A stretch of DNA of 34,565 bases from Fibrobacter sp. (lineage in GTDB: Bacteria; Fibrobacterota; Chitinivibrionia; Chitinivibrionales; Chitinispirillaceae). The notes below the pieces were generated by a model. The model was not told where the DNA came from. It was given only the letters and a program-made list of their open reading frames with translations, and ran no database searches. Positions 9,601-17,382 of the stretch are shown here, piece by piece. The stretch covers positions 1-34,565 of the forward strand of contig JAAYEB010000136.1 in assembly GCA_012728995.1 (NCBI GenBank), read 5' to 3'. The position numbers were made by a program, and so were the translations under genes. The stretch's first letter is position 1; each line of letters opens with the position of its first letter.

Positions 9601-10218
9601 CCCGCTAAAATTCGCGGGTTTAATACTTTGAGAAAGATATGGGTCCTGTTTTGAATATTTCAGTTGATGAACCTGTTTTGTACGCAGTTTTGGGGGCACA
9701 AAAACAGTTACCAGACGTTCTTCTGAATCGAACTCTGTAAGTAAGCCAATCAAATCCAGGTCATTTTTCGATATTCTCCCGAACTTGTCAATTTTTCCGA
9801 TTACTTCTTTTAGCAGGTTCTTATCTATCACATCGGAAAGGATACCCACAACCGGTTTTGCCGGAACTGTAAAGTTTTCCCTGTCTTCAGAAAAAACAAC
9901 ATCAATCCTGTTCCCTGATTTATTATTTACTTTGATAACAGCTTCAATCTCTTTTGGCATTGCAGGCGCATCAATACCGAATATTTCACGATACAACTCT
10001 TCACGAGTTTTTCCCTCAAAACCCTTTTCCAGTATTTTTTTGCTTTCTTCAATCAAATCCTTTTTGTCCGCTGTTTGTTCAACCGAAGGTGAAAAAACTG
10101 ATTGTGACAAAGAATCGTCTGTATATGAGGACAGCACAAACAGAAGCAGGCAAAAACCTGAAAAGGGATTTAAAAATCCCGGTTTTAAAAGCGTTTTAAT
10201 CAGGATAATTTTTGCCAT
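6682..10218 (-). CDS. Outer-membrane fimbrial usher with C-terminal beta-domain extension
   Basis: Usher of a chaperone-usher pilus: an outer-membrane beta-barrel that receives chaperone-subunit complexes and assembles the pilus. About 1178 aa from ATG 10218. Signal peptide, periplasmic N-domain (about 40-180), barrel (about 190-820). The middle motif around 338-375 is diagnostic: VEVWVNGVMVRK, then NEVEIVIRDFSGR, matching the usher consensus VxVxVNGxxV ... GxNxVxVxxxDxxGR. The C-terminus carries three carboxypeptidase-regulatory-like beta domains (about 820-910, 985-1085, 1095-1178), the first two separated by an acidic Glu/Asp-rich linker (about 920-975). Classical ushers are about 800-880 aa with only one or two small C-terminal domains. 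A TTG 48 bases upstream is open, but the ATG gives the better signal peptide. Last gene of the pilus operon, 113 bp after the chaperone. Confidence 0.88.
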   Translation of the reverse strand: MAKIILIKTLLKPGFLNPFSGFCLLLFVLSSYTDDSLSQSVFSPSVEQTADKKDLIEESKKILEKGFEGKTREELYREIFGIDAPAMPKEIEAVIKVNNKSGNRIDVVFSEDRENFTVPAKPVVGILSDVIDKNLLKEVIGKIDKFGRISKNDLDLIGLLTEFDSEERLVTVFVPPKLRTKQVHQLKYSKQDPYLSQSIKPANFSGYLNINATQQLRYLQDLSDDSSSIYSFYGSNDNIRQPLYCNFHGALNIMGAVAEGGALYRESNNTPFQRKDVRIVYDFPQRTLRLAAGDIRYGTVGYQSHVPIGGISLSKDYSLAPHILSYPLGDYEFYLVDPAEVEVWVNGVMVRKIVLESGTHNIQNYPFAEGSNEVEIVIRDFSGRRETIDFSFLHEPQLLAKNFSQYSFNAGFAETRTSDRYQYDSRNPFVSLMYRRGITNRFTMDVYGQAFRDKGIVGTECLYAIPAGNLFLSSAVTYLDTAGFDMAARMGFHYRSKIRYSQDDENNKRRLSTVNWKTEAEYLGRKFPGTLEQNLRFYEESFRLATDLSIPLDQIRIGARGEYDIRPDTTDYFSIGLNLQKRWAGKINTQVGFKYSTDNKLHEANPMVTLSVQWSFMKNSNFLNVRQGINKRNPLYDNTYDLTDNNSDRRWDFTTDVNWDYVSLKPKPEKPIMGVSTRLNREYSDYNAKLGYSGNAGSMEVNHTIAEPGFASNTFLQHHTNINLKTALVFTPTALALSRPVHGGFLIAKGNKNLKKHTVRINDRDNGYDATSTWFGGAVLPLFSQYQLMDVKISPVDAPLASVDEKQDFTLFPQYKSGFLITIGSDKKVFVTGSLINKKEEVFEYQQIKFIENAKENGDTVVTFTNQAGRFQFLAKVGKTYSVEVADEYYEKGSINIPADLEDYYNAGDIILNEIDELDSKEVESDPFYIDSVFTDDNGPLNEENKEIGEEKETDEKETGALDSLTETQIEEAAKKLNDPLGRYVYISGNLCDSSGILKNEAISVNNAENGTSGTTSTFTDNKGSFQFILREPGSYNIRTKIAIENGDSVYGVAGFDVPEEKMGSFFQLGRLVLDADDYKIPDEEKHDSSSGSTIMVSGRITDSQKKPLRFTRIMFSSLDTTFHTFTDVNGKFNVICNSTGMYIICESGLNNKKNRIIRIPENTKGFFDLGVLELSEK

Positions 10219-10331
10219 TAACTGAGATGTCCGGATTTCAAGGGTCCAAAACTTTGCATTTACCAAAAAATATTCACATATCGGATCCAGCCATTTTTTC
10301 GCGACAGCAAAATTTATTTGAATAAATACAT

Positions 10332-11132
10332 CTATTTCTCGAACTCTACGCTTACACGCACCGGTCCTGCCGGTATCTCTTCAGGCCACGAAAGATCAAG
10401 CACCCGATCATATCCGGCAAAAACACTGTGTTTAATATGTTTTGACTCCAGTTTTGGTTTATAAATCATACTCTTTGATCGGTTTATCTGACCATTTTTG
10501 TCCAATGATGAAACCCTGAGAAATAATCCTTTTAAATTCTGAAGTCCTGTACCTTTGTTATTCAGGTTTACCACAAGGCGATCATTATCCTCTTCATCCT
10601 TTTTATGTACTGCAGATTTAACAACAAGATCGGGTTTTATACCGGACGGACGCAGAACAATAATTCCTTCATAACGCGCGACAAGGTAAAGCCTGAGTTC
10701 GGCTTTTTCACGTTTTTCATCTTCATCCCCTATTTTAACAGGAACTTCTTCGGCAATAAGTCCGTAGGCAATCTCTTTTTTGGGAATTGTATTACCAACC
10801 CATTTAATCTGTACTCTCTGATTATCTCCGGGCATTAGTACTACCTGAGCGGGATAGATTATAAAATTTCTGGATATCTCTTCATTTTCTTTATGAATCA
10901 CCTTTTCACCATCAATACTTATCTCACGCTCTGTAACTTTCAGCTCAACCGCAACCGGTCTTTTTACATCACCCTCAAATTTAAGTAATACTTCAGCACT
11001 GGTTTTCCCTTTTGATATCTCCAGCACCGTTATCAACGGATTCAATGAAAATCCGCAATAAATTGTCGAAAAAAAACCTGATAAAAGCAATAAAGAAAAA
11101 CTTTTCAAAATAAACGGTTTTCTTTTTTTCAT
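10332..11132 (-). CDS. Periplasmic pilus chaperone (PapD-like)
   Basis: 266-aa chaperone that caps pilin subunits in the periplasm by donor-strand complementation and delivers them to the usher. Signal peptide (about 1-27), then two Ig-like domains. Visible family features are the run VVLMPGDNQRVQIKW, corresponding to the P-G-x-x-Q-x-(I/V)-R/K-(I/V) strand of domain 1, and the strand LVARYEGIIVLRPSG matching the G1 region that donates the strand. ATG 11132 is chosen because AAAGGTGA lies 6 bases before it; the in-frame GTG at 11141 overlaps that site. It lies 26 bp after the second pilin and before the usher. This gene order is standard for alternative chaperone-usher operons. Confidence 0.88.
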   Translation of the reverse strand: MKKRKPFILKSFSLLLLSGFFSTIYCGFSLNPLITVLEISKGKTSAEVLLKFEGDVKRPVAVELKVTEREISIDGEKVIHKENEEISRNFIIYPAQVVLMPGDNQRVQIKWVGNTIPKKEIAYGLIAEEVPVKIGDEDEKREKAELRLYLVARYEGIIVLRPSGIKPDLVVKSAVHKKDEEDNDRLVVNLNNKGTGLQNLKGLFLRVSSLDKNGQINRSKSMIYKPKLESKHIKHSVFAGYDRVLDLSWPEEIPAGPVRVSVEFEK

Positions 11133-11158
11133 GCTATTCACCTTTTGTGAAAATTCTT

Positions 11159-11659
11159 TTATAATCCAACACTGATCGTAACAGTAATAGTTTCAAAGTA
11201 AAATCCTGCCATTTTCCCCAACGGATCATCCCAGTCAGCATTGAGATCAATAATAAAGTTAACAGTTTCGCTTGAAGGTTCTGTACCCGGATTCCATATA
11301 TACTCATCCCCTCCATTTAATTTATCCAGGACATCTATTTCGTTTGGCTCTGTAAGGCCCTCACCAAGAGTTCCACTTACCTTATTTAAAACAAGAGCTG
11401 TCATTGGTATTTCATTGTTGCCGTTAATAAATTTTGCAAAATTTGCGAATTTAAATGTAACATCAAAACCGGTTGCGCTGTTACTGTTGATCACAAAATA
11501 TGCGATCTGCTCCCTGCTTCCAGCCTGAGTAAAATTTAAACCAAAAACTCCCTGACACTGTATGTTATTTATAAGGTCATCCGGTGGAGAAAGTGCAAAA
11601 ACATCAGAAACGGCAAGATACATAAAACATAGGTACACAGGTAAATGTATCCTGTTCAA
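11159..11659 (-). CDS. Second pilin-like subunit
   Basis: Exported 166-aa subunit, paralogous to the upstream major pilin. Both begin MNR, carry a signal peptide, share a (I/V)xNxNS strand and end with nearly the same strand (MAGFYFETITVTI here, MAGLYTETITYTI there). The TTG at 11659 is preferred because AAGGAA lies 5-6 bases upstream and it reproduces the MNR start; an earlier TTG (11665) is too close to the site. Ala at the end of SDVFA is the likely signal-peptidase site. The mature protein is a single beta domain, as expected of a donor-strand-exchange subunit. It may be a minor or tip subunit, because it lies after a hairpin that should lower its expression. Only weakly similar to proteobacterial pilins. 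Confidence 0.75.
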   Translation of the reverse strand: MNRIHLPVYLCFMYLAVSDVFALSPPDDLINNIQCQGVFGLNFTQAGSREQIAYFVINSNSATGFDVTFKFANFAKFINGNNEIPMTALVLNKVSGTLGEGLTEPNEIDVLDKLNGGDEYIWNPGTEPSSETVNFIIDLNADWDDPLGKMAGFYFETITVTISVGL

Positions 11660-11807
11660 AGCCAATTCCTTCCTGATTCAAATATATCAATCGGATTTTC
11701 GTTTATACATTATGCATTAAATGAATTTAAAAGAAAACTCAAATCTTAATGATTATACAATTACTGCAGTTTTCCGACAAGAAATTTAGCAGAGGCAAAG
11801 CATAGAC

Positions 11808-11840
11808 AAAAGGAGGCAGTTACACTTTCCGCCTCCTTTT
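11808..11840 (-). terminator. Attenuator-like terminator after the major pilin gene
   Basis: Perfect 10-bp inverted repeat AAAAGGAGGC (11808-11817) / GCCTCCTTTT (11831-11840), loop 13 nt, 17 bp past the pilin stop on the minus strand. The second arm ends in TTTT on that strand. It sits between pilin 1 and pilin 2, so partial read-through would give much more major pilin than assembly proteins. Confidence 0.75.
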
Positions 11841-11857
11841 CGAAAACAGGATTTATT

Positions 11858-12385
11858 TTACAGTTCAGCAGTTATTGTATATGTAATAGTTTCAGTATAC
11901 AATCCTGCCATTGCTTCAGCGGAATTAGCCCAATCTGCAGTCATTTCAATCTGATAATTTATAGTTGCTGAAGTTTGTTCAGTATCTCCTTTTACAGCAG
12001 CATTCCATGTATAGCTGTCAGTTTCAGTGGTTATACCTAAATTATCAGCAGGAAGCTCATTACAACCAGTTCCTAATGTTCCGGTATTATTGCCATCACT
12101 AAGCAATATTTCTTCAATAGTGATTTCTGAAGTTCCATTTGAAAATGCACCTTTATTTTCAAACTGCCATGTAATAGAATAACCTGGTGAATTATTATTT
12201 ACTATAAATGTTGCAATCGTTACGTCATCTCCAGAAGATCCGAAGTCGAGTGAAAGAACACCTATACCTATGATACTGTTGATAAGAGGTATGTTTCCAC
12301 CAACTGTAACCTGTCCGGCAAATGATGATCCGACCAGAGCGATAACTGCTACAAGGGCCAGGGCTGTTTTTCTCAATCTGTTCAT
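11858..12385 (-). CDS. Major pilin-like subunit
   Basis: 175-aa exported protein, probably the main structural pilin. Signal peptide about 1-23 (hydrophobic core ALALVAVIALVG, cleavage after SSFA). The mature part is a small beta-rich, Asn/Thr/Gly-rich domain ending GLYTETITYTITAEL. The alternating C-terminal strand resembles that of CsuA/B (spore coat U) and CS1-type subunits, but no close relative can be named by eye. ATG 12385 has a strong AAAAGGAG site with 5-base spacing. First gene of the operon that ends with the usher. Role rests mainly on context and on similarity to the second subunit. Confidence 0.78.
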   Translation of the reverse strand: MNRLRKTALALVAVIALVGSSFAGQVTVGGNIPLINSIIGIGVLSLDFGSSGDDVTIATFIVNNNSPGYSITWQFENKGAFSNGTSEITIEEILLSDGNNTGTLGTGCNELPADNLGITTETDSYTWNAAVKGDTEQTSATINYQIEMTADWANSAEAMAGLYTETITYTITAEL

Positions 12386-13175
12386 AAGAACTCCTTTTGT
12401 TTAAGTTTGTTGTTGTGGATTTTTAAAGACAATCTTTTATTTTCAGGTAAATTTGTTCTTCATCAGATTTTTTCCTCCTCACAAAAAAGCATTACACCAA
12501 TAATTTTGGACTTATTTAATGTTATCGGTATTTGTTTGGCAACCTTTAACTAATTTTTTTCCGGAATAAAAAACTCCTGGTTTTTCGCAACAATGTTTTA
12601 AACAACTTATTCTGATTTTAATATTGCAGTTTCTCGTTTTTAAACAATTTTTTTAAAGGTGTTTGCCCGAGAGTGATATCACCAAGGTTGAATCAGGACC
12701 CGAATAGTTGTTTTTACTGCTTTTTATTAGTCCAGTTTATTACATAAACTATTGGGTAAAAACCATGGTTTACCTTTTTGGCGCGCTGTAAAAACAGAAG
12801 CTTGTTACCTTAAATGAATTCCGTTTTTATAACACGCAAAGCGGGTTTGCTATTATATTATTAAAACCGAATACGGCATTGAGGCATGGTTTTTTCGAGA
12901 AAAACAGGCTTAAATAACAAGTGTAAGCTATCCAGTACATAAACCACCGACGTTCGCAGTTCGGGAGACATTCATTAAGAAAACCCCATTCAAGACGGTC
13001 TCACCCCAGCCGAGATTCAGGGGTCTTAACGGATAGAAGCGCATGAATGCCAAATCAAAGCAAAATGCACGAATATCGCAATCGCACAAAAAGTTAGCAC
13101 ACAAAAGAATCGTTATTATTCAGGTACTAATATTTTGATAATCAAACAACTCATGAGAAATAATCAGGCAGTGCA
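12386..13175. other. Long divergent intergenic region upstream of the pilus operon
   Basis: 790 bp between the pilin operon (-) and the PHP-hydrolase gene (+). It includes a possible 6-codon leader ORF on the minus strand (12443-12463, MKNKFT) preceded by GAGGAGG, an inverted repeat around 12755-12774 (GGTAAA/TTTACC flanking AACCATGG), and a GC-richer block (about 12940-13040) that does not look like the AT-rich spacer around it. No full gene, tRNA or recognised riboswitch was found. Promoters for both directions must lie here but cannot be fixed. Confidence 0.45.
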
Positions 13176-15221
13176 ATGTATAAAAGCAGCTTTTCAAGAC
13201 TTTGGCCATTTCTTTTTCTTTTCACTCATATACTTTTTTGGGCTTTCCCATACCAGACCAGTGCAAAGACATATCAAGGTCAAGTCTTTTGTAACAACCA
13301 GCCTCTGGATTCGGTCAGAATCTCCTCTTTGCTTCATAAAACCTCTGTTTTTACAAAAAAAGATGGTTCATTTAAACTTGAAACCGCAGGTTTTAATCCC
13401 TGGGCTCCGGATTCCATAGTTCGTGATCAATACTACAATCACACCCTCCGAATACCCGGATCCGGAAAAATCCATTCATTCGTTTCAAAAAAAGGAAATA
13501 TCAATATTTCTCTTATCGACCTCAAAGGCCGCCAGATTGAACAGATCACAACCACAAAAAAAAACAGATTTTACATGAATAAAAGAACTGCTTCAGGTGT
13601 TCTGTTCCTGCAGATTGACAATAAAAAACCGGAACCACTCCTTCTTATAAAAAATCAAAAACAGAAGATTGTTCATCAGAAACAGTACAATCCGGTTCTA
13701 ATTACCCGGCCCGACAGTACGGTTCCGGATACACTTTTTTTCTGTAAAAAAGGATACACTTCATACCGTGCTCCGATTGATAAATTTTTAAACAAGCATG
13801 AAATCAGACTGCAAAAAAAAAGATGGTTAGCATCCGATATCCATAACCATACGGTTCTGACTGATGGTGGTTTTATACAGGATTCATTACTTAGACACGC
13901 TTTCAGTGAGGGTGGGCTTGATGTTTATATGAATGCAGAACATGGCGGAATGTTTTACCTGGACACATCAGGAAACTATATAATTGATGATCCTTTTCAC
14001 CAGACAAATGCACCTCGTTACAGTAACTCCCTTATTCCAAGGTGGTATACACTAAAATATTTTTCCTGGCCCAAAATTCTCGGGCAACGCAAACTTTATC
14101 CCGACAAAATTATACTTCAGGGACTTGAATGGAACTGCCCCGGACACGAGCATTCAACTGTAGGCTTTATTAACGACTCCGATCAACCGGATGCCATAGC
14201 CAATTTTGAGTATATGTTTGATTTTAAAGATTACGATAACAGTATACAATGGTTGCCAAAGAATAACCTGATGAAACATTACAATGCTATTGAAGGTCTT
14301 AACTGGCTTAAAAACAATTACCCTTCATCAAGTTTCTTTTTCATTAATCACCCGTCACGTGAAGCAATCGGCGCCTACACTGCAAGTGATTTCCGGGATT
14401 TTCATAATGCTGCTCCACAGATTTTTCTTGGTTTTGAAGGTATGCCAGGACATCATAAAAGTTCTGTAAGGGGAGCATATTTCTACGGCTCTTCAGAAAA
14501 AAACAGAACATGGGGAGGCGCAGATTACATTCTTGCCAAAGTTGGTGGAGTCTGGGACGCACTTTTAGGAGAGGGACGGCATATATGGATAATTGTAAAT
14601 TCCGATTTCCACTATAATACCAGCGATTTCTGGCCTGGTCAATATGCAAAAACATGGTCTTCCGTTACAGATACAGGTGCTCTGGCCTGGCTTGAAGGGG
14701 TGAGATCCGGAGAAATGTTTATTGTTCACGGCGACCTTGTTTCTGATCTTGAATTCTATATTGATGACGGGGTTTTTGATGCACCAATGGGCTCAGACCT
14801 TCACAGCAGTTCCAGAGAGATTAATATAAAAATACGTTTTAAAAACCCACCAATAAATAATAACGGAGACAAAGTAAAAGTCGACCATATAGACCTTATA
14901 AGAGGAAACATTACAGGCAAAATAGCCCCTTCAGATCCTGCTTACTATTCAAATTCAACCAACACATCAACCAAAGTAATAAAAAGATTCCATGAGAAAG
15001 ACTGGATAACAGAAAACGGATGGAACACTATGAATACTACTGTTTCCTTAACACAACCAGCTTATTTCAGACTTCGGGGGACGAATCTTGCTGTGGGCAC
15101 ACCGGGAGAAACAGATCCTGACGGTAATCCGCTTATGGACCTGGATGATGCAAACAGCGAACAGGTAGCATGGAACGATCTGTGGTTTTATTCCAATCCG
15201 ATCTTTGTGTATTTAAGATAA
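13176..15221 (+). CDS. Secreted PHP-domain metallohydrolase
   Basis: 681-aa exported protein. Signal peptide about 1-30; then a beta-rich N-terminal region containing a sorting-like module (about 105-165: ISLIDLKGRQI ... ASGVLFLQI); then a PHP-type metal-dependent phosphoesterase/hydrolase domain (about 217-600). Metal-binding signatures are DIHNHTVLTDGG (H223, H225), LEWNCPGHEH, INHPSREA and VNSDFHY, which match the order of PHP motifs (as in CehA/McbA-like enzymes). The substrate is not deducible; extracellular PHP proteins of this type are often annotated only as hydrolases. The ribosome-binding site before ATG 13176 is weak (AGGCAG). Stands alone, divergent from the pilus operon and convergent with the lipoprotein gene. 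Confidence 0.8.
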   Translation: MYKSSFSRLWPFLFLFTHILFWAFPYQTSAKTYQGQVFCNNQPLDSVRISSLLHKTSVFTKKDGSFKLETAGFNPWAPDSIVRDQYYNHTLRIPGSGKIHSFVSKKGNINISLIDLKGRQIEQITTTKKNRFYMNKRTASGVLFLQIDNKKPEPLLLIKNQKQKIVHQKQYNPVLITRPDSTVPDTLFFCKKGYTSYRAPIDKFLNKHEIRLQKKRWLASDIHNHTVLTDGGFIQDSLLRHAFSEGGLDVYMNAEHGGMFYLDTSGNYIIDDPFHQTNAPRYSNSLIPRWYTLKYFSWPKILGQRKLYPDKIILQGLEWNCPGHEHSTVGFINDSDQPDAIANFEYMFDFKDYDNSIQWLPKNNLMKHYNAIEGLNWLKNNYPSSSFFFINHPSREAIGAYTASDFRDFHNAAPQIFLGFEGMPGHHKSSVRGAYFYGSSEKNRTWGGADYILAKVGGVWDALLGEGRHIWIIVNSDFHYNTSDFWPGQYAKTWSSVTDTGALAWLEGVRSGEMFIVHGDLVSDLEFYIDDGVFDAPMGSDLHSSSREINIKIRFKNPPINNNGDKVKVDHIDLIRGNITGKIAPSDPAYYSNSTNTSTKVIKRFHEKDWITENGWNTMNTTVSLTQPAYFRLRGTNLAVGTPGETDPDGNPLMDLDDANSEQVAWNDLWFYSNPIFVYLR

Positions 15222-15247
15222 AACCCGAAACCCGAAACCCGAAACTC
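15221..15247. repeat. AAACCCG short tandem repeat
   Basis: Three perfect 7-bp units AAACCCG followed by a degenerate one (AAACTCA), exactly between the stop codons of two convergent genes. No hairpin. Confidence 0.8.
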
Positions 15248-15866
15248 AGAAATCAATTACACTGTTTTCACCTTGATTTACAAAAACAGGAACTTTTTCT
15301 CCCCATCTGAAACCTGAGGGATAGGATTGATCCAGCAAAATGATTTGTATAATATATTCTCCTGGTGGCACGTTTTCGAATTTATAAGATCCATTTTCTG
15401 AAACGACTTCGTGATAATCCAGGCCAGATAAAAATACCAGGTATTTCATTTTTGAATCTGATTCAATTTTACCACTCACAGAACCTGTTTTTTTCAGTTT
15501 ACCTCTATGTGATTCCAGATAAGAACGCTGATTCTTACATGTCACATTTTTGATAATACCAGAGTTATTTGAAATAGGATCAACTATCAAGACATTGTAA
15601 ACACCACTATCGCAAGTAAAAGAGTAATAACCCTGTTCGTCAGCTACTTGTACCACCCCGAGTCCTTTTCCGATATATGGAATGTATGAAGTATCAAAGA
15701 GAAAAACCCTGGAAAATTTTGGCGCCACACCCTCTATTGAATTGGACGATGCCACAACAGTGTAACCGTTAGTAGTCTCTACTCCCGACAGATTTTGAGT
15801 ACAGTTATTATAAATTAAAAAAATAACTGAAATTGCAGTTAATAATACTCTTTTATTCAGCGCCAT
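15246..15866 (-). CDS. Small lipoprotein with carboxypeptidase-regulatory-like domains
   Basis: 206 aa. N-terminal export signal with Cys22 in IYNNC, a non-canonical lipobox (Asn at -1), followed by a polar run with an ETTNG motif. Two beta-sandwich segments resemble carboxypeptidase-regulatory-like domains: about 45-110 and 125-206 (GSVSGKIES ... ENGSYKFENVPPGEYIIQI). Such pairs of TIGR02147 regulator plus short lipoprotein are, from memory, typical of Fibrobacterota; function unknown. AAGGAGG precedes ATG 15866, which lies inside the end of the regulator gene (14-bp overlap), so the two are almost surely co-transcribed. Last gene of the serpin operon. Confidence 0.75.
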   Translation of the reverse strand: MALNKRVLLTAISVIFLIYNNCTQNLSGVETTNGYTVVASSNSIEGVAPKFSRVFLFDTSYIPYIGKGLGVVQVADEQGYYSFTCDSGVYNVLIVDPISNNSGIIKNVTCKNQRSYLESHRGKLKKTGSVSGKIESDSKMKYLVFLSGLDYHEVVSENGSYKFENVPPGEYIIQIILLDQSYPSGFRWGEKVPVFVNQGENSVIDF

Positions 15867-16698
15867 TATTTCGATCCTCCTTTTCGATTGGTTTTGAAAG
15901 AGGAAAGCACTGAAAATTGATCTGATAAACCCTGTCCGGTGATTCGCACTCTTTTTCTATGGCAGCGATTTCCTGACGGGCTTTACGGAGAACTTCCCTG
16001 ACCTTTTCAAAAGCATTTTCAGAAAGGGGTACTGTTAAAGTAGAAAAATCTCTTTCTTCTTTTGGAGTATTATTCAATGCTTTTACGGCCATCTCAGACA
16101 TTGCCGCCTGAAAAGCATGTATCGCCATACCATTCCACGTATCACCTGTTGTAAGAAATGTTTTACCAGGCTTTGCGCGACCCTGTTCATCGATTTTTAT
16201 GTAACCACAGGATTCAAGCAGTTGAATCGCTTTTCGAACTTTTGTTTCACTAATTGCCGGCAAAATCAGGGAACCGAGCTTCTGATAATCACGTGTATCC
16301 GGGATAATACGAAGAAGCTCGTGGAGAACTATATAATACCACTCTTCAAAAATTTTATAACCCTGTTCAGGTATTATCGAATTACATTCCGATCGTAATT
16401 TGCTTATCTCCTTGAAACAGTTATACCTTTCCCCATCATCGGTAAGGGTATCAAATTTTACAAGCAGGCTAAAATACTCTGCCTCACGTCGTTTCAGTTT
16501 TAAAAAATCAACAAGTTTTGGAAGCAGATGGGACCCCAGCCGGCGAGTACCATTAATAATACGTGTAAACGATCCTGAGCTCATGCCGATACGTGATGCT
16601 GCACACCTGTACGAAAAAGCAGGATTTTTCTTCCGTTTTTCTTCAAGAACGTCTTTTATATACTCTCGATAATCTGAGTACAAAAAAATACTCGCCAT
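15853..16698 (-). CDS. TIGR02147 family protein (putative regulator)
   Basis: 281 aa. Family recognised from the N-terminus YSDYREYIKDVLEEKR, the XRE-like helix-turn-helix region (about 25-75: AASRIGMSSGSFTRIINGTRRL) and the YFSLLVKF segment; the C-terminal half has winged-helix-like character (KVRKAIQLLESCGYI). The family is expanded in Fibrobacter and related phyla, thought to be DNA-binding, with no known ligand. ATG 16698 is preferred over the GTG at 16707; the region GGGTGA just upstream may be its ribosome-binding site. It starts 12 bp after the cohesin-like gene and overlaps the lipoprotein gene, so it sits inside a four-gene operon and may regulate it. Confidence 0.88.
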   Translation of the reverse strand: MASIFLYSDYREYIKDVLEEKRKKNPAFSYRCAASRIGMSSGSFTRIINGTRRLGSHLLPKLVDFLKLKRREAEYFSLLVKFDTLTDDGERYNCFKEISKLRSECNSIIPEQGYKIFEEWYYIVLHELLRIIPDTRDYQKLGSLILPAISETKVRKAIQLLESCGYIKIDEQGRAKPGKTFLTTGDTWNGMAIHAFQAAMSEMAVKALNNTPKEERDFSTLTVPLSENAFEKVREVLRKARQEIAAIEKECESPDRVYQINFQCFPLSKPIEKEDRNNGAE

Positions 16699-16710
16699 TA
16701 TTTTCACCCG

Positions 16711-17367
16711 TTATCTGTTATTAAATGCCAGTCTCTTTTCAATCCTGCCATAACTTTTACTGAGATATAAATTGCTATTTAGCGGCACAGATTTATTCGA
16801 TAAACATCTTCCATTAACTTGAAACAGTGAACGTGCGGTATTTTTTCTGTAAACACCAGTCTGCTTTTCAACAAGAAAACTTTTTACTCCCGAATTTCCG
16901 GTATCAATAACCACCTCGATATGGCTGCCATTTTTATCGATAACAAAAGCCTGCGTTAAATTCAGACAATCATATACAGAAACATACCCCTGTTTTTCAG
17001 GACTGAAATTAACTTTTAATACAGGATCGCCGTTTTCTACATTTACAACACCTACAGCCTGTATCTCAACAGATAGCGTAAATGCTTCTTCATCGACAGA
17101 TACACTCAAGGCAGTTCCTGGTAAAGGTGAAGACAAGACAGATTTAAAAATGGATACATAAGCTGTATCATACACAAATAGAAATTCCAGACCCTGAATC
17201 TGGTTAATTTGCGTGCCTGTCAGTGTAATTGTAAACTGTTCCTGTGAACAGGAACTGTTCACTTTAATTACAGGTTCGGCATTGATAGTTGAAATAATAC
17301 CGGCTATAAAAACCAAAAACAGAATTCCACCAGGCCTTAAAAAACCCGGTGGTTTTAAAAAAATCAT
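16711..17367 (-). CDS. Secreted cohesin-like protein
   Basis: 218 aa. Signal peptide about 1-31 (FLVFIAGIISTINA). Residues about 34-145 look like a cohesin/cohesin-like beta sandwich: ITLTGTQINQIQGLEFLFVYD resembles the cohesin strand pattern in which a hydrophobic strand leads into a YD turn, followed by VNVENGDPVLKVNF. The C-terminal 60 residues are basic and polar, with no dockerin repeat, SLH domain or obvious sorting tail. ATG 17367 has AAGGAG 8 bases upstream; the GTG at 17376 is too close. Starts 15 bp after the serpin stop, so translationally coupled at least. Cohesin assignment is by eye and needs a profile search. It could instead be another Ig-like domain. Confidence 0.55.
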   Translation of the reverse strand: MIFLKPPGFLRPGGILFLVFIAGIISTINAEPVIKVNSSCSQEQFTITLTGTQINQIQGLEFLFVYDTAYVSIFKSVLSSPLPGTALSVSVDEEAFTLSVEIQAVGVVNVENGDPVLKVNFSPEKQGYVSVYDCLNLTQAFVIDKNGSHIEVVIDTGNSGVKSFLVEKQTGVYRKNTARSLFQVNGRCLSNKSVPLNSNLYLSKSYGRIEKRLAFNNR

Positions 17368-17382
17368 TAATAACACTCCTTT

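Noticed and set aside
12820-12900. Cyclic-di-GMP riboswitch upstream of the pilus operon
   Set aside because: Fragments such as ACGCAAAGC are suggestive, but the order and the tetraloop/receptor parts of the GEMM consensus are absent on both strands.
13135-13419. 94-codon ORF overlapping the start of the PHP gene
   Set aside because: Wrong frame relative to a clear 681-aa protein with a signal peptide.
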